Shown: positions 1 through 9,040, numbered from the stretch's first letter. The stretch: 64,000 nt of DNA from Streptomyces sp. NRRL S-646 (GCF_000720765.1 NZ_JODC01000003.1:372001-436000), one strand, 5' to 3'. Notes: generated from the letters alone by a model not told the origin. Numbers and translations: made by a program.

Positions 1-25
1 CACCCCGGCATGGCGAGGGAGCGAG

Positions 26-838
26 ATGGAGAGCCACGTGACGGTCCAGAGGCAGCCGCTGCCCGACGCGTCGCAGGACGAAGGGCGGCTCCTGACGGAG
101 CGGCTGCGTACCCTCAAGCAGCGGACGGGGCTGAGCCTGGCCGCCCTGGCCGCCGTCACCCCGTTCAGCAAGTCGACCTGGCACCGCTATCTGAACGGCG
201 ATCAGTTCCCGCCCCGGGCGGCCGTCGTGGCGCTCGGGCGGCTCGCCGACGCCGACATCGGCCCGCTGCTCGCCCTCTGGGACTCCGCCGCACGGGCGCA
301 GGCCGACGGGGCGAGCATCGCGAAGCGGCAGCCGGTCCCGGCCGTGCCGCCGGTCGCCGTACGGCGCCGCCGCCTCCCGCGGCCGAGTCGCGCCGTCGTC
401 GCCCTGGCCACCATGGCCGCCACCGTGGCGGTCACCGCGGCCGCCGCGGACGTCCTGGACCCCGGCCACGCCGCGGCGACCAGGACGGCCGCCTCCTGCC
501 ACGGCAGCGACTGCCAGGGAGAACTCCCCACCTCCGAGACCTGCGCCCGGGACGCCCGCACCGAGAGCAAAGTCGCCAGGCCCGCCGAGGTGGTGCTGCT
601 GCGGTTCTCGCCGTCCTGCGCCACGGTCTGGTCCGAGCTGCGCACCCGGACGGGCGGTGCGCGGGAGATCTGGATCAGGTCGGGCCAGGACGAGCTGTCC
701 GCGGAGTACCCGGGCGACAAGTCGGACGGATACAGCAGCCCGATGCTGGCCGCGCCGGACCCGCGCGGGGCACAGGCGTGCGCGGAGGTGGCCGAAAAGC
801 CCGTCTGCACCGGCCGGTTCGGGATGCCCGGCCGCTGA
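26..838 (+). CDS. XRE-type HTH protein with DUF2690-like extracytoplasmic domain
   Basis: A 270-residue membrane-anchored regulator-like protein. Residues about 20-85 form a Cro/C1 helix-turn-helix ([16 protein letters not shown], then STWHRYLNG). A basic stretch near residue 120 precedes one membrane segment at about 128-148. The outer part has four cysteines (CHGSDC and two later) and a beta-rich end, as in DUF2690 proteins of actinomycetes. The start ATG follows GAGGGAGCGAG. Such proteins are widespread in Streptomyces but their ligands and targets are unknown, so a DNA-binding role is inferred from the HTH alone. Confidence 0.8.
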   Translation: MESHVTVQRQPLPDASQDEGRLLTERLRTLKQRTGLSLAALAAVTPFSKSTWHRYLNGDQFPPRAAVVALGRLADADIGPLLALWDSAARAQADGASIAKRQPVPAVPPVAVRRRRLPRPSRAVVALATMAATVAVTAAAADVLDPGHAAATRTAASCHGSDCQGELPTSETCARDARTESKVARPAEVVLLRFSPSCATVWSELRTRTGGAREIWIRSGQDELSAEYPGDKSDGYSSPMLAAPDPRGAQACAEVAEKPVCTGRFGMPGR

Positions 839-917
839 CGACCGGACCGGCTTGCGCAACGACCCCCGGCCGGCCCAAGGTCCGGAACATCCCCGCCTCC
901 CCGATCGCTATACGGGC

Positions 918-2303
918 ATGAGCGACTACCGCATCGAGCACGACTCCATGGGCGAGGTCCGCGTCCCCGCCGACGCCAAGTGGCGGGCCCAGACACAGCG
1001 TGCCGTCGAGAACTTCCCGATCTCCGGCCAGCGCATCGAGCGCGCCCACATCGAGGCCCTCGCCCGGATCAAGGGCGCCGCGGCGAAGGTGAACGCGCGG
1101 CTGGGGGTGCTCGACAAGGACATCGCCGAGGCGATCCAGGAGGCGGCCGAGGAGGTCGCCCGGGGCGACTGGGACGAGCACTTCCCGATCGACGTCTTCC
1201 AGACCGGTTCCGGCACCTCGTCGAACATGAACACCAACGAGGTCATCGCCACCCTCGCCACCGAGCGGCTCGGCAGGGACGTACACCCCAATGACCATGT
1301 GAACGCCTCCCAGTCGTCCAACGACGTCTTCCCCTCCTCGATCCACATCGCCGCCACCGCCGCCGTCACCCGCGACCTGATCCCCGCCCTGGAACACCTC
1401 GCCGGCGCCCTCACCCGCAAGTCCGAGGAGTTCGCCGACGTCGTGAAGTCCGGGCGTACGCATCTGATGGACGCCACACCGGTGACCCTGGGGCAGGAGT
1501 TCGGCGGATACGCGGCCCAGATCCGCTACGGCGTAGAACGGCTGTACGCCGCGCTCCCCCGCCTCGCCGAGCTCCCCCTCGGCGGGACGGCGGTCGGCAC
1601 CGGCATCAACACCCCGCCCGGCTTCTCCGCCGCCGTCATCGAGGAGGTCGCCCGCGTCACGGGGCTCCCGCTGACCGAGGCGCGCAACCACTTCGAGGCG
1701 CAGGGTGCGCGGGACGGGATCGTCGAGACCAGCGGACAGCTGCGGACCGTCGCCGTCGGGCTGACCAAGATCGCAAACGATCTGCGGTGGATGGCGTCCG
1801 GGCCGCGGACCGGCCTCGCCGAGATCGCCCTGCCCGACCTCCAGCCCGGTTCGTCGATCATGCCCGGCAAGGTCAACCCGGTCATCCCGGAAGCCGTGCT
1901 CATGGTCGCCGCCCAGGTCGTGGGCAACGACGCCACCGTCGCCACCGCCGGAGCCGCCGGCAACTTCGAGCTCAATGTGATGCTGCCGGTCATCGCCCGG
2001 AACATCCTGGAATCGGTCCGGCTGCTCGCCAACGTCTCGCGGCTGCTCGCCGACCGGACCGTGGACGGCATCACCGCGAACCGGGAGCGCGCCCGCGAGT
2101 ACGCCGAGTCCTCACCCTCCGTGGTCACCCCGCTCAACAAGTACATCGGCTACGAGGAGGCCGCCAAGGTCGCCAAGAAGGCGCTCGCGGAGCAGAAGAC
2201 AATCCGCCAAGTCGTCCTGGAGAGCGGGTACGTGGAGCGCGGCGACCTCACGGTGGAGCAGCTCGACGAGGCTCTGGATGTCCTGCGGATGACGCGTCCG
2301 TAA
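918..2303 (+). CDS. fumC: Class II fumarate hydratase
   Basis: Converts fumarate to L-malate in the TCA cycle; homotetrameric, iron-independent cytosolic enzyme. The 461-residue length is normal for the class. The superfamily signature [11 protein letters not shown] lies near residue 315, and the substrate-binding segments [13 protein letters not shown] (about residue 98) and [12 protein letters not shown] (about 180) are present. The frame stays open upstream, but the family N-terminus begins at ATG 918 ([14 protein letters not shown]). No ribosome binding site precedes it, and a -10-like TATACG sits just ahead, so a leaderless transcript is possible. Argininosuccinase-like relatives lack this exact pattern. 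Confidence 0.95.
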   Translation: MSDYRIEHDSMGEVRVPADAKWRAQTQRAVENFPISGQRIERAHIEALARIKGAAAKVNARLGVLDKDIAEAIQEAAEEVARGDWDEHFPIDVFQTGSGTSSNMNTNEVIATLATERLGRDVHPNDHVNASQSSNDVFPSSIHIAATAAVTRDLIPALEHLAGALTRKSEEFADVVKSGRTHLMDATPVTLGQEFGGYAAQIRYGVERLYAALPRLAELPLGGTAVGTGINTPPGFSAAVIEEVARVTGLPLTEARNHFEAQGARDGIVETSGQLRTVAVGLTKIANDLRWMASGPRTGLAEIALPDLQPGSSIMPGKVNPVIPEAVLMVAAQVVGNDATVATAGAAGNFELNVMLPVIARNILESVRLLANVSRLLADRTVDGITANRERAREYAESSPSVVTPLNKYIGYEEAAKVAKKALAEQKTIRQVVLESGYVERGDLTVEQLDEALDVLRMTRP

Positions 2304-2375
2304 CCATTCTTCGCACCGTCGCGAACCGTGACGCGCGCCGCAGCGTCGTATGCCCGGGGCACCTAATATCTGTTC

Positions 2376-3077
2376 ATGGCAGAGGGTGGAACGATGAGAG
2401 CGGAAGCGGACGCGGTTCCGGCGGTGCGGACGGGCTTCTGGGCCCCCGGGACACAGGTCCTGTGGCGCTACCGGGAGAACGCCGGCGAGCGCTTCCACAT
2501 CGCCCGCCCCGTCACCGTCGTCCGGGACGACGACGAGCTGCTCGCCGTCTGGCTGGCACCCGGCACCGAGTGCGTGCGACCCGTCCTCGCCGACGGCACC
2601 CCGGTGCACGTCGAACCCCTCCAGTCCCGCTACACCAAGCCCCGTACCGTCCAGCTCGACCACTGGTTCGGCACCGGAGTGCTGAAGCTGGCCCGCCCCG
2701 GTGAGCCCTGGTCGGTGTGGCTGTTCTGGGAGCCGGGCTGGCAGTTCAAGAACTGGTACGTGAATCTCGAGTCGCCGCTGGTGCGTTGGGACGGCGGGGT
2801 CGACTCCGAGGACCACTTCCTCGACATCTCCGTGCACCCGGACCGCAGTTGGCACTGGCGTGACGAGGACGAGTTCGCGCAGGCCCAGCAGGACGGCCTG
2901 ATGGACGCGTCGGCCGCCGAACAGGTGCGCAGGGCGGGGCGGTCCGCGGTGGAGGTGATCCGTGCCTGGGGCCCGCCGTTCAGCGACGGCTGGCAGCACT
3001 GGCGCCCGGATCCGTCCTGGGCTGTACCGTCTTTGCCGGAGGACTGGGACCGTACGCCCGCGCATGTGTCCACGTGA
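2376..3077 (+). CDS. DUF402 domain protein
   Basis: A 233-residue cytosolic protein with a DUF402 beta-barrel (Trp-rich segments LFWEPGWQFKNWYVNLESP and HWRDEDEFAQA). DUF402 family members include nucleoside phosphatases and FomD-like hydrolases; the acidic LDISVHPD segment fits the metal-binding region of that fold. The specific substrate is unknown. A TAATAT hexamer at 2364-2369 would place transcription at or very near ATG 2376, suggesting a leaderless start; ATG 2394 behind GAGGGTGG is the alternative. It sits alone between fumC and the SpoIIE-like gene. Confidence 0.75.
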   Translation: MAEGGTMRAEADAVPAVRTGFWAPGTQVLWRYRENAGERFHIARPVTVVRDDDELLAVWLAPGTECVRPVLADGTPVHVEPLQSRYTKPRTVQLDHWFGTGVLKLARPGEPWSVWLFWEPGWQFKNWYVNLESPLVRWDGGVDSEDHFLDISVHPDRSWHWRDEDEFAQAQQDGLMDASAAEQVRRAGRSAVEVIRAWGPPFSDGWQHWRPDPSWAVPSLPEDWDRTPAHVST

Positions 3078-3385
3078 GACTCTTGATGCGCCCCCGGTAC
3101 ACAACCGTAGGATCGTCCTCCGCAAGGGTGCAGCAGCAACTGCCGGAGCATGCGCTGGGCTTGACCGATCGTCACCGAGGGGCGGCAGGACGTGAGCGAG
3201 GGGTACGAGGGCAACACCGGAACGGACCGTGAACGGTTCGCCGGTGGTAAGACAACAGCCTCTGACCACGCGGGAATTCCGTTCCGGGGACACGTATTCC
3301 GGGTATCGGGATTCCTGCGGGACCAACTGCGCTCGCGATGCGCAGCCCCGGACGGACGGATTCGACACGCGTGACGGAGCACCCC
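3078..3385 (+). other. Gene-poor leader of the SpoIIE-like gene, with a possible small ORF
   Basis: No convincing conserved gene here. A GTG-started frame at 3192-3374 would encode 60 residues but resembles nothing I recognise. The stretch has paired GATTCC/GAATTCC-like hexamers around 3282-3315 that could be regulatory. The short ORF may be an upstream ORF or chance. Confidence 0.35.
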
Positions 3386-5494
3386 ATGTCCTTCGAGCGC
3401 CCGCAGCCGGGCGCCGACCCCGCGGACCCCCGCGGGGCGCTCCTGCACACCCAGACGCCCTCCCCCACGGCCGCTTTACCCGCACAGGCGCGCACCGGGG
3501 AGACGCCGTCGACGCCGGGTACGGCGACGCCGTGCAGCAAGGGAAACAAGGGAAAGGACCCGGCCTCGCCCCCCTCGAACACCACCGGCCCCGAGCACTC
3601 GCAGCCCGCCGCCTCAGAAGCCTTGGAACCCGGCACGCACCGCCCGCGCCCCGTCCCCGAGGCCATCCCGGACCAGCCGGACGGCGAGCAGGACCGGCCG
3701 CAGGGGGCCGGCGGCCAGGAGCGCCGTACCGGGCAGGGAACGACAACGCCCGGGCAGCCCACGCCGATGCGGCGGGACGGCGACCGGCTGCGGTTCGTCG
3801 GCGCCGCGACCCGGCGCATCGCCCGCGGTATCGACCTCGACGAGATCGTCATGGGCCTGTGCCGGGCCACCGTGCCGACGTTCTCCGACGCGATCCTCGT
3901 CTATCTGCGCGACCCGCTGCCCGTCGGCGACGAGCGGCCCACCGGCCCGCTCCTGCTGCGGCTGCGGCGCACCGACAGGATCCCGGCGGAGCGGGACACC
4001 GAGGGCGGCTTCTCGCCCGCCCTGCAGCCGGAGCCGCCGGAGATGACGGGGCTCGACGCGGTCGGCGCCGAACTGTGCGAGGTACGGCCGGGCAGCGCGC
4101 TCGCCGAGGTGCTGCGCGGGGTCCGCCCGGTCTTCACGGACGCGCCCGCCGCCCGTGCCGCCCTGCCCGAACTCCTGGGCGACGGCGGCGAGTTCGTCGT
4201 ACCCGGCGGACAGCGCGCGATCCTCGCCCCGCTGCGCGGCCGCCGCCGGGTGATCGGCGCCGCGCTGTTCCTGCGCCGCCCGGAGCGCATGGCCTTCGAG
4301 GCGGACGACCTCCTGGTCGCCGCCCAGCTCGCCACGCACAGCGCCCTCGGCATCGACAAGGCGGTGCTGTACGGCCGCGAGGCATACATCGCCGACGAGC
4401 TGCAGCGCACCATGCTGCCGGAGACCCTCCCGCGGCCCACGGGCGTACGGCTGGCGTCCCGTTATCTGCCGGCCGCCGAGACCGCGCGGGTGGGCGGCGA
4501 CTGGTACGACGCGATCCCGCTGCCCGGCAGCCGGGTCGCTCTGGTGGTGGGTGACGTGATGGGCCACTCCATGACGTCCGCGGCCATCATGGGCCAGCTG
4601 CGCACCACGGCCCAGACCCTGGCCGGCCTCGACCTGCCCCCGCAGGAGGTCCTGCACCACCTCGACGAACAGGCCCAGCGCCTGGGCACCGACCGCATGG
4701 CGACCTGCCTCTACGCCGTCTACGACCCGGTGTCGCACCGCATCACCATCGCCAACGCCGGCCATCCGCCGCCGGTCCTGCTGCACCTGGGCGGCCGCGC
4801 CGAGGTACTGCGGGTGCCGCCGGGGGCGCCGATCGGCGTGGGCGGCGTCGACTTCGAGGCCGTAGAACTGGACGCGCCCGCCGGGGCGACCCTGCTCCTC
4901 TACACCGACGGCCTGGTCGAGTCCCGGCTGCGTGACGTGTGGACCGGCATAGAGCAGCTGCGCGAAAAGCTCGCCGCGACCGCACAGCTGACCGGGCCCG
5001 ACCATCCGCCGCCGCTGGAAGCACTCTGCGACGAGGTGCTCGACATGCTCGGCCCGGGCGACCGGGACGACGACATCGCGCTGCTCGCCGCCCGCTTCGA
5101 CGGGATCGCGCCGAGCGACGTGGCGTACTGGTTCCTGGAGCCCGAGGACGCGGCACCCGGCCGCGCCCGCCGACTGGCCCGGCGCGCACTCTCCCGCTGG
5201 GGCATGGAAGACCTCAGCGACTCCGTGGAACTCCTCGTCAGCGAGGTCGTCACCAACGCCGTCCGCTACGCGTCCCGCCCGGTCACGCTGCGACTGCTGC
5301 GCACCGACGTGCTGCGCTGCGAGGTCGGCGACGACGTACCGCAGCTGCCGCGCCTGCGGCAGGCACGGGCGACGGACGAGGGCGGTCGCGGGCTGTACCT
5401 GGTGAACAAGCTGGCCCGGCGGTGGGGGGCCACTCGGCTGAGCACCGGGAAGGTGGTCTGGTTCGAGCTCGGCAGCAGCTCGGTCCAGATCTGA
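3386..5494 (+). CDS. SpoIIE-family PP2C phosphatase with GAF and HATPase domains
   Basis: A 702-residue signalling protein. After a disordered, Pro/Thr-rich N-terminus (1-130) come a GAF-like domain (about 135-330), a SpoIIE PP2C phosphatase domain (about 360-575; VGGDWYDAI and GDVMGHS carry metal-binding Asp residues, plus IANAGHPPP and LLLYTDGLVE), and a C-terminal anti-sigma-type HATPase (about 595-700; VTNAVRYA and GRGLYLV). The combination suggests that it both dephosphorylates an anti-anti-sigma factor and binds a partner as a serine kinase or anti-sigma module. ATG 3386 has GGAG at 3376-3379. Codon 31 is TTA (3476-3478), so expression should need the bldA tRNA. Confidence 0.9.
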   Translation: MSFERPQPGADPADPRGALLHTQTPSPTAALPAQARTGETPSTPGTATPCSKGNKGKDPASPPSNTTGPEHSQPAASEALEPGTHRPRPVPEAIPDQPDGEQDRPQGAGGQERRTGQGTTTPGQPTPMRRDGDRLRFVGAATRRIARGIDLDEIVMGLCRATVPTFSDAILVYLRDPLPVGDERPTGPLLLRLRRTDRIPAERDTEGGFSPALQPEPPEMTGLDAVGAELCEVRPGSALAEVLRGVRPVFTDAPAARAALPELLGDGGEFVVPGGQRAILAPLRGRRRVIGAALFLRRPERMAFEADDLLVAAQLATHSALGIDKAVLYGREAYIADELQRTMLPETLPRPTGVRLASRYLPAAETARVGGDWYDAIPLPGSRVALVVGDVMGHSMTSAAIMGQLRTTAQTLAGLDLPPQEVLHHLDEQAQRLGTDRMATCLYAVYDPVSHRITIANAGHPPPVLLHLGGRAEVLRVPPGAPIGVGGVDFEAVELDAPAGATLLLYTDGLVESRLRDVWTGIEQLREKLAATAQLTGPDHPPPLEALCDEVLDMLGPGDRDDDIALLAARFDGIAPSDVAYWFLEPEDAAPGRARRLARRALSRWGMEDLSDSVELLVSEVVTNAVRYASRPVTLRLLRTDVLRCEVGDDVPQLPRLRQARATDEGGRGLYLVNKLARRWGATRLSTGKVVWFELGSSSVQI

Positions 5495-5512
5495 CGCGGT
5501 GGAACGAACCGC

Positions 5513-5548
5513 GCAGTGCCCGCCCGTGAACCCGGGCGGGCACTGTGC
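5513..5548 (+). terminator. Hairpin terminator after the SpoIIE-like gene
   Basis: Inverted repeat GCAGTGCCCGCCCG / CGGGCGGGCACTG(T)GC begins about 20 bases after the stop codon. Strong GC stem with a short loop and no long T tract, as usual in Streptomyces. Confidence 0.8.
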
Positions 5549-5569
5549 GTTCGTTCGTTCACCTCACTG

Positions 5570-6165
5570 GAAACGGGCCGCGCGGCGACGGCGGGCCGAC
5601 TGGGCCGTGTCGACCAGGACTCCGGCTCCCGCTCCGGGCGTCTCGCCCCAGGAGCGGACCTTGGCGGCCACGCGTGCCGGCCGTGGGCGGTGCCGTCGGC
5701 CATGCCGAGTTCGTACTGGATCGCGTACAGCAGAGACTTGGCGACGTCGCGGGAGCGATGGCCGTCGCAGGGAATGATGTAAAAAGTCCTGTCGACTCAT
5801 GTAGCGGCCGTTCATCCATTGCCGGATCCCGCGGATGCTCTCGGGCCCGCTGTTGACGTGACGTAGGCGTCCATGTTGAGCAGGCCCTTGAACACCTTGG
5901 GTTCGAGGCCGCTGCCCGGAAAGCACCGTCGACCCTCATTTCGGCCTTGAGCCTCGCCATGGACGACGCCACGCGGTCGCTGCAAAGGCCGTCGATGTCT
6001 CCGCCGTCGTAGCCCTTGCAGTACAGCGCGGACTGGATGATGCGGCAGAAATCGGCGGACAGGACCGCGCCTGCGTCAAGTTTCGGATACTTGGACTTGA
6101 GCGTGGAGAGAGTGGTGGGCCCGAAAGTGTTGGAGAGGTTGTTTTGCCGGCTTTACCCCTCGCCC
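5570..6165 (-). pseudogene. Decayed DUF1906 / peptidoglycan-binding protein
   Basis: Minus-strand translation yields a recognisable but broken protein: FGPTTLSTLKSKYPKLD, then FCRIIQSALYCKGYDGGDID, VFKGLLNMDAYV, WMNGRYMSRQDF, IIPCDGH and LLYAIQYELGMADGT. These are the peptidoglycan-binding repeats that accompany glycoside-hydrolase-like DUF1906 domains in Streptomyces secreted proteins. The blocks fall in different frames, with shifts near 5930, 5860 and 5785, and both ends are missing. The gene is therefore dead. Assignment rests on memory of the family rather than a search. Confidence 0.6.
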
Positions 6166-6337
6166 GGTGAGCCGCACGAGGGGTCGCCATCACGGAGAGT
6201 TCCACGCCCGGCCAGGTTGAGGCGAAACTCAGCCATTTCCCATCGCGGGGAAACCTGACGGCACGGACCACTGGGCGACGCTTTTCAGCCATTCCGTCGG
6301 ACAGGGAAATATACAGAGAGTAGCAATTTATCGCCGC

Positions 6338-6351
6338 GTGACGTACGTCAC
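6338..6351. promoter_or_regulatory. Perfect palindrome GTGACGTACGTCAC, Crp-like
   Basis: A 14-base perfect palindrome that matches the Streptomyces Crp pattern GTG-N6-GNCAC. It lies about 140 bases upstream of the secreted-protein gene at 6491, in an unusually AT-rich stretch. Binding is inferred only. Confidence 0.4.
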
Positions 6352-6490
6352 ACCAAAAATAGCTCATGGGCAACCCGAACGAGCGTCACGTAAACCACTG
6401 GCGCCGCCCCGAGAGCTTGTGTATGTTGCAAAATCGCTGCACATTTCCGACCGTTTACACGGCACAACAGAAAAAAAGGGGGAATGACCG

Positions 6491-6907
6491 ATGAAAAAGA
6501 TCGTCAAACGGGGTGCTCTGGCGCTGATCGGTGCCGCGGTTCTGGCGGGCACCCAGGCCGGCGCCGCTTACGCGAATCAGTACGACCGGACCGCCTACTC
6601 CTACCCGTCGGGATCGCGGGTCGACTGGAAGGCGGACGGCGAGCACCTGCTCATCAAGGACACCGAGAAGGACGGACATTCCGCGGTCGCGCTCTTCCGC
6701 TGGTACGACGGGGGCGAACAGCGATTCCACACGTACACGTACTTCAACAGAGACGGCGTGGACTCGGTGCGCGACGTCAACTTGGACCTGTACGAGGGGA
6801 CCACCGTCAATGTGAAGGCCTGCATCGGTGACTGGGCGGGAAGCCTGGAGGCCAGCGCGGACTCGATTCGGAACTGCACGAACGACTGGGTAGTCACACT
6901 CGCCTGA
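6491..6907 (+). CDS. Small secreted protein
   Basis: A 138-residue protein with a clear Sec signal peptide (MKKIVKRGALALIGAAVLAG, cleavage after AYA near residue 28). The mature part is hydrophilic, beta-prone and rich in Tyr and Trp, with two cysteines near the end (KACIGDW and RNCTNDW) that could form a disulphide. I do not recognise the family. A purine-rich AAAGGGGG precedes the start. Codon use is less GC-biased than in the neighbours and the gene sits in a patch of remnants, suggesting acquisition. A degraded relative appears to lie at 8590-8952. Confidence 0.7.
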   Translation: MKKIVKRGALALIGAAVLAGTQAGAAYANQYDRTAYSYPSGSRVDWKADGEHLLIKDTEKDGHSAVALFRWYDGGEQRFHTYTYFNRDGVDSVRDVNLDLYEGTTVNVKACIGDWAGSLEASADSIRNCTNDWVVTLA

Positions 6908-6913
6908 GCCGCA

Positions 6914-6955
6914 ACGCTGCAGGGCACCCGGTGAACTACCGGGCGCCCTGCAGCG
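6914..6955 (+). terminator. Hairpin terminator after the secreted-protein gene
   Basis: A near-perfect stem (CGCTGCAGGGC-ACCCGGT against ACCGGGC-GCCCTGCAGCG) with a GAACT loop begins seven bases after the stop codon. Confidence 0.85.
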
Positions 6956-6965
6956 TGCCTACTTG

Positions 6966-7325
6966 GACCGTGTCCTACGGGGTGAAGCGGACGAGGCGCT
7001 TGTAGCAGCAGATTGCCGCGGCGAGACCGAGAAACGTCTCAGGCCTTGTCCGCGTGCAGGCGCTGGGGCTTGAAGTACCTGCCCTTGTGAGGGTTCGGTC
7101 CACGGGGCTCGGACCTGTGTGTTCGCCCCCTTTTCAGCCCTGACGTGCGCGGTGTCGAGAACGACGCGAGTCACGTCGATGAGGCCGGCATCGTCGAGCC
7201 GGTACAGCACGGTTTCGTGCAGGCGGCCCCAGACACCGGCCCTCGACCAGATCAGGAACCGACGGTGAGCCGTTGACTTCGATATGCCGAAGCACGGCTT
7301 TCATCAGGCTGCCGTTCGTGGCTTG
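6966..7325 (-). mobile_element. IS5-type transposase remnant
   Basis: Minus-strand blocks match an IS5-family transposase: GVWGRLHETV followed by LDDAGLIDVTRVVLDTAHVR, then GGEHTGPSPVDR, GRYFKPQRLHADKA and the C-terminal ETFLGLAAAICCYKRLVRF before a stop at about 6966. The blocks are in different frames, the segment between the DDE region and the C-terminus is deleted, and the 5' end is missing. It is non-functional and marks this region as a former insertion site. No terminal inverted repeats were found. Confidence 0.75.
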
Positions 7326-7350
7326 ACACGCTTGGCCGCCCGGCTCCCCG

Positions 7351-7420
7351 CGCACCGACGTGCTGCGCTGCGAGGTCTGCGACGACGTACCGCAGCTACC
7401 GTGCCTGCGGCAAGCACGGG
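7351..7420 (+). repeat. Duplicated fragment of the SpoIIE-like HATPase coding region
   Basis: The 70 bases here match 5300-5369 inside the SpoIIE-like gene with four substitutions (about 94 percent identity). Translated, it reads RTDVLRCEVCDDVPQLPCLR against RTDVLRCEVGDDVPQLPRLR in the intact gene. It has no start, no domain context and sits beside the transposase remnant, so it is a relic of duplication or of a lost paralogue. Confidence 0.85.
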
Positions 7421-7781
7421 CATCGTTCAAAGCGCTTGCCTGGCGTGTCCATGCCTCGTGTAAGGTGACCTCGCGATCGGCGACGCGGACTCGACCACTC
7501 CGGCTTCCTGAGCGCGTGAGCATCCAGGGGGACTCCCGCGCAGTGCACTTCGTGCTGCCCCCATTGGTATGCATTGGCACGTGGGGGATCGAGTTGCGTC
7601 TCAGAGGAATCAGTAGTCCGTCGGTCCTGGACGCCCTTCCGTACTGACCCTCCCCAAAGGTGCCCTGCCCACCCCCTGACCACTTCCCCGGGAGCGGGCA
7701 GGCCCACCCGCGCCTGGTCGTCCAGGCGGGGAACCCACTCAGCGAGAAACGGCGAATCAGTTCCCCGGAGACATCTGCTCG
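7421..7781. other. Gene-free stretch in the decayed island
   Basis: No gene could be supported on either strand. Open frames here have no recognisable family, no good start context and atypical codon use. It is probably residual DNA from lost genes. Confidence 0.4.
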
Positions 7782-8015
7782 ATGTTCTTCAAGAACTCCG
7801 GCGACTGGAACAAGAACATGTGGGGATCATTGATCGGCAACGCTCCGCCGATCTGGCAGGACATCGCGGCCGCGTTCTGCGCCGACGGCAGCGTCAAGCC
7901 GACCCACAAACAGGCCGACCGACCCTTCTACGGAGACGGCCCTGGCAACCGCCCGACAAGTGTCGTTCACTGCGACGACTCGGGCACGAATTTCACTGAC
8001 AACCTGACACCCTGA
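7782..8015 (+). pseudogene. Fragment of an unknown protein
   Basis: The frame from ATG 7782 gives 77 residues (MFFKNSGDWNKNMWG...), hydrophilic with two cysteines and ending NFTDNLTP. The same frame continues upstream with similar composition (QFPGDICS) but no start codon or binding site, so it looks like the 3' end of a longer, truncated gene. I do not recognise the family; a small intact gene cannot be excluded. Confidence 0.4.
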
Positions 8016-8088
8016 CAACGGGTGATCCAATTCCCGGGGCCGTTCCTGAGTCGGTTCGGTCCCGGGACCGCAGCAAGGGAGAGACAGC

Positions 8089-8274
8089 ATGGGAGCAGGC
8101 CTCGGTTTCGTATTCATCCCGCTGTTCCTCTATGTGACACTGGTTCTGCTTCTGTGTGTGAAAATCGCCGACAAGACGTCCTGGAAAATGGGATGGCTGT
8201 TCGCGACGGCTCTCATCTTCTTTCCCGCAGTCGTCCTCACCCTCGCCGGCATGTACGAATCCGGCGCCTGGTAA
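8089..8274 (+). CDS. Small two-helix membrane protein
   Basis: A 61-residue protein with two predicted membrane helices (about 5-26 and 35-54), separated by a short polar loop containing KIADKTSWK. Start ATG is preceded by AAGGGAGAGACAGC, a good ribosome binding site. It ends 14 bases before the next membrane-protein gene, so the two are probably co-transcribed. Function unknown. Confidence 0.6.
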   Translation: MGAGLGFVFIPLFLYVTLVLLLCVKIADKTSWKMGWLFATALIFFPAVVLTLAGMYESGAW

Positions 8275-8288
8275 AGATCAGGGAACAA

Positions 8289-8594
8289 ATGAAATTCCTC
8301 ATCATCGCCCTGTTCGTCGTGTTCCTGTGCGCAGCCTACGCATGGCCGGTGATTCCACTGGTGATCTACCCGCACAGCCGATGGCGTGGCTTTTGGGCAG
8401 CCCTCTACGGCTGCGCCGTGGCAGTCTTCTTCGGAATGGAATTCCGGTACACCAACCGGTTCATGGTGAGCGACTTCTTTGAGGCAGCGGTATACACCTG
8501 CACTGTCCGGGCGATCGCAGAAGCAACGGGCGTACTCGAGAAGCCTCGTCAAATCTGGCGAAAGCGCGAGCGTGAGCAGGGAATTTTCAGGTGA
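8289..8594 (+). CDS. Small membrane protein
   Basis: A 101-residue protein with an N-terminal hydrophobic segment (MKFLIIALFVVFLCAAYAWP), a second near residues 35-50 and a basic tail (RQIWRKREREQG). CAGGGA upstream serves as binding site. It follows the 61-residue membrane protein closely, forming a likely two-gene operon of unknown role inside the decayed island. Confidence 0.55.
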   Translation: MKFLIIALFVVFLCAAYAWPVIPLVIYPHSRWRGFWAALYGCAVAVFFGMEFRYTNRFMVSDFFEAAVYTCTVRAIAEATGVLEKPRQIWRKREREQGIFR

Positions 8595-8952
8595 GCATGG
8601 TTATCGATATGTCCAAGGGGGCACCGACGCCAACTTATTTCTGAAGGTCTATGACGAGCTCCCGGACGGCCACCATGCGAGCATCCGTGCGGTGGCGTAC
8701 TACGCCGACGGCTCCGCGGGGTACTACCCCTGGCACTCGGACTACGACGGCTACGGCACCTACAAGGAGTTCGACGCGTCCATCGCCTCGGGCAGCAAGG
8801 GGATCTGGGACCTCGGCACAGAGGTCGCCCGATTCGAGCTCGGCACCTGCAACACCGCGACCGCCCACGCGCTCCGCGAAGTCCGTACCCGAGCTGCGGC
8901 ATCAACTGCGCTGACCCGGTCGCCTTCAAAAGACGCCGACGTCACCGGCTGA
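8590..8952 (+). pseudogene. Truncated relative of the secreted protein at 6491
   Basis: This frame encodes a Tyr/Asp-rich segment (YDELPDGHHASIRAVAYYAD, later EVARFELGTCNTA) with no signal peptide and no good start. The pattern DGH-A-(6)-YDG and the later Cys-containing strand resemble the intact secreted protein at 6491-6907, so it may be a decayed distant paralogue whose 5' end was lost. It includes a TTA codon near 8634. Confidence 0.4.
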
Positions 8953-8985
8953 GACGCCGCCACACGGAGGGTCGTCGACAGCACC

Positions 8986-9035
8986 GCCGAAGACAAAGGG
9001 CGCCCGGCAAACGCCGGGCGCCCTTTGTCTTCGGC
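8986..9035. terminator. Long bidirectional hairpin terminator
   Basis: A perfect 23-bp inverted repeat with an AAAC loop (left arm 8986-9008, right arm 9013-9035; core AAAGGGCGCCCGGC). It lies between the end of the decayed island and the 3' end of the convergent PBP gene and can end transcription from both sides. Confidence 0.9.
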
Positions 9036-9040
9036 CGCTG

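Noticed and set aside
657..917. Longer fumarase with an N-terminal extension
   Set aside because: The upstream part overlaps the previous gene in another frame and has no family similarity; the family start is at 918.
8986..9035. Long hairpin as an attachment site or IS end
   Set aside because: Perfect short-loop stem at convergent gene ends is better explained as a bidirectional terminator; no flanking duplication seen.
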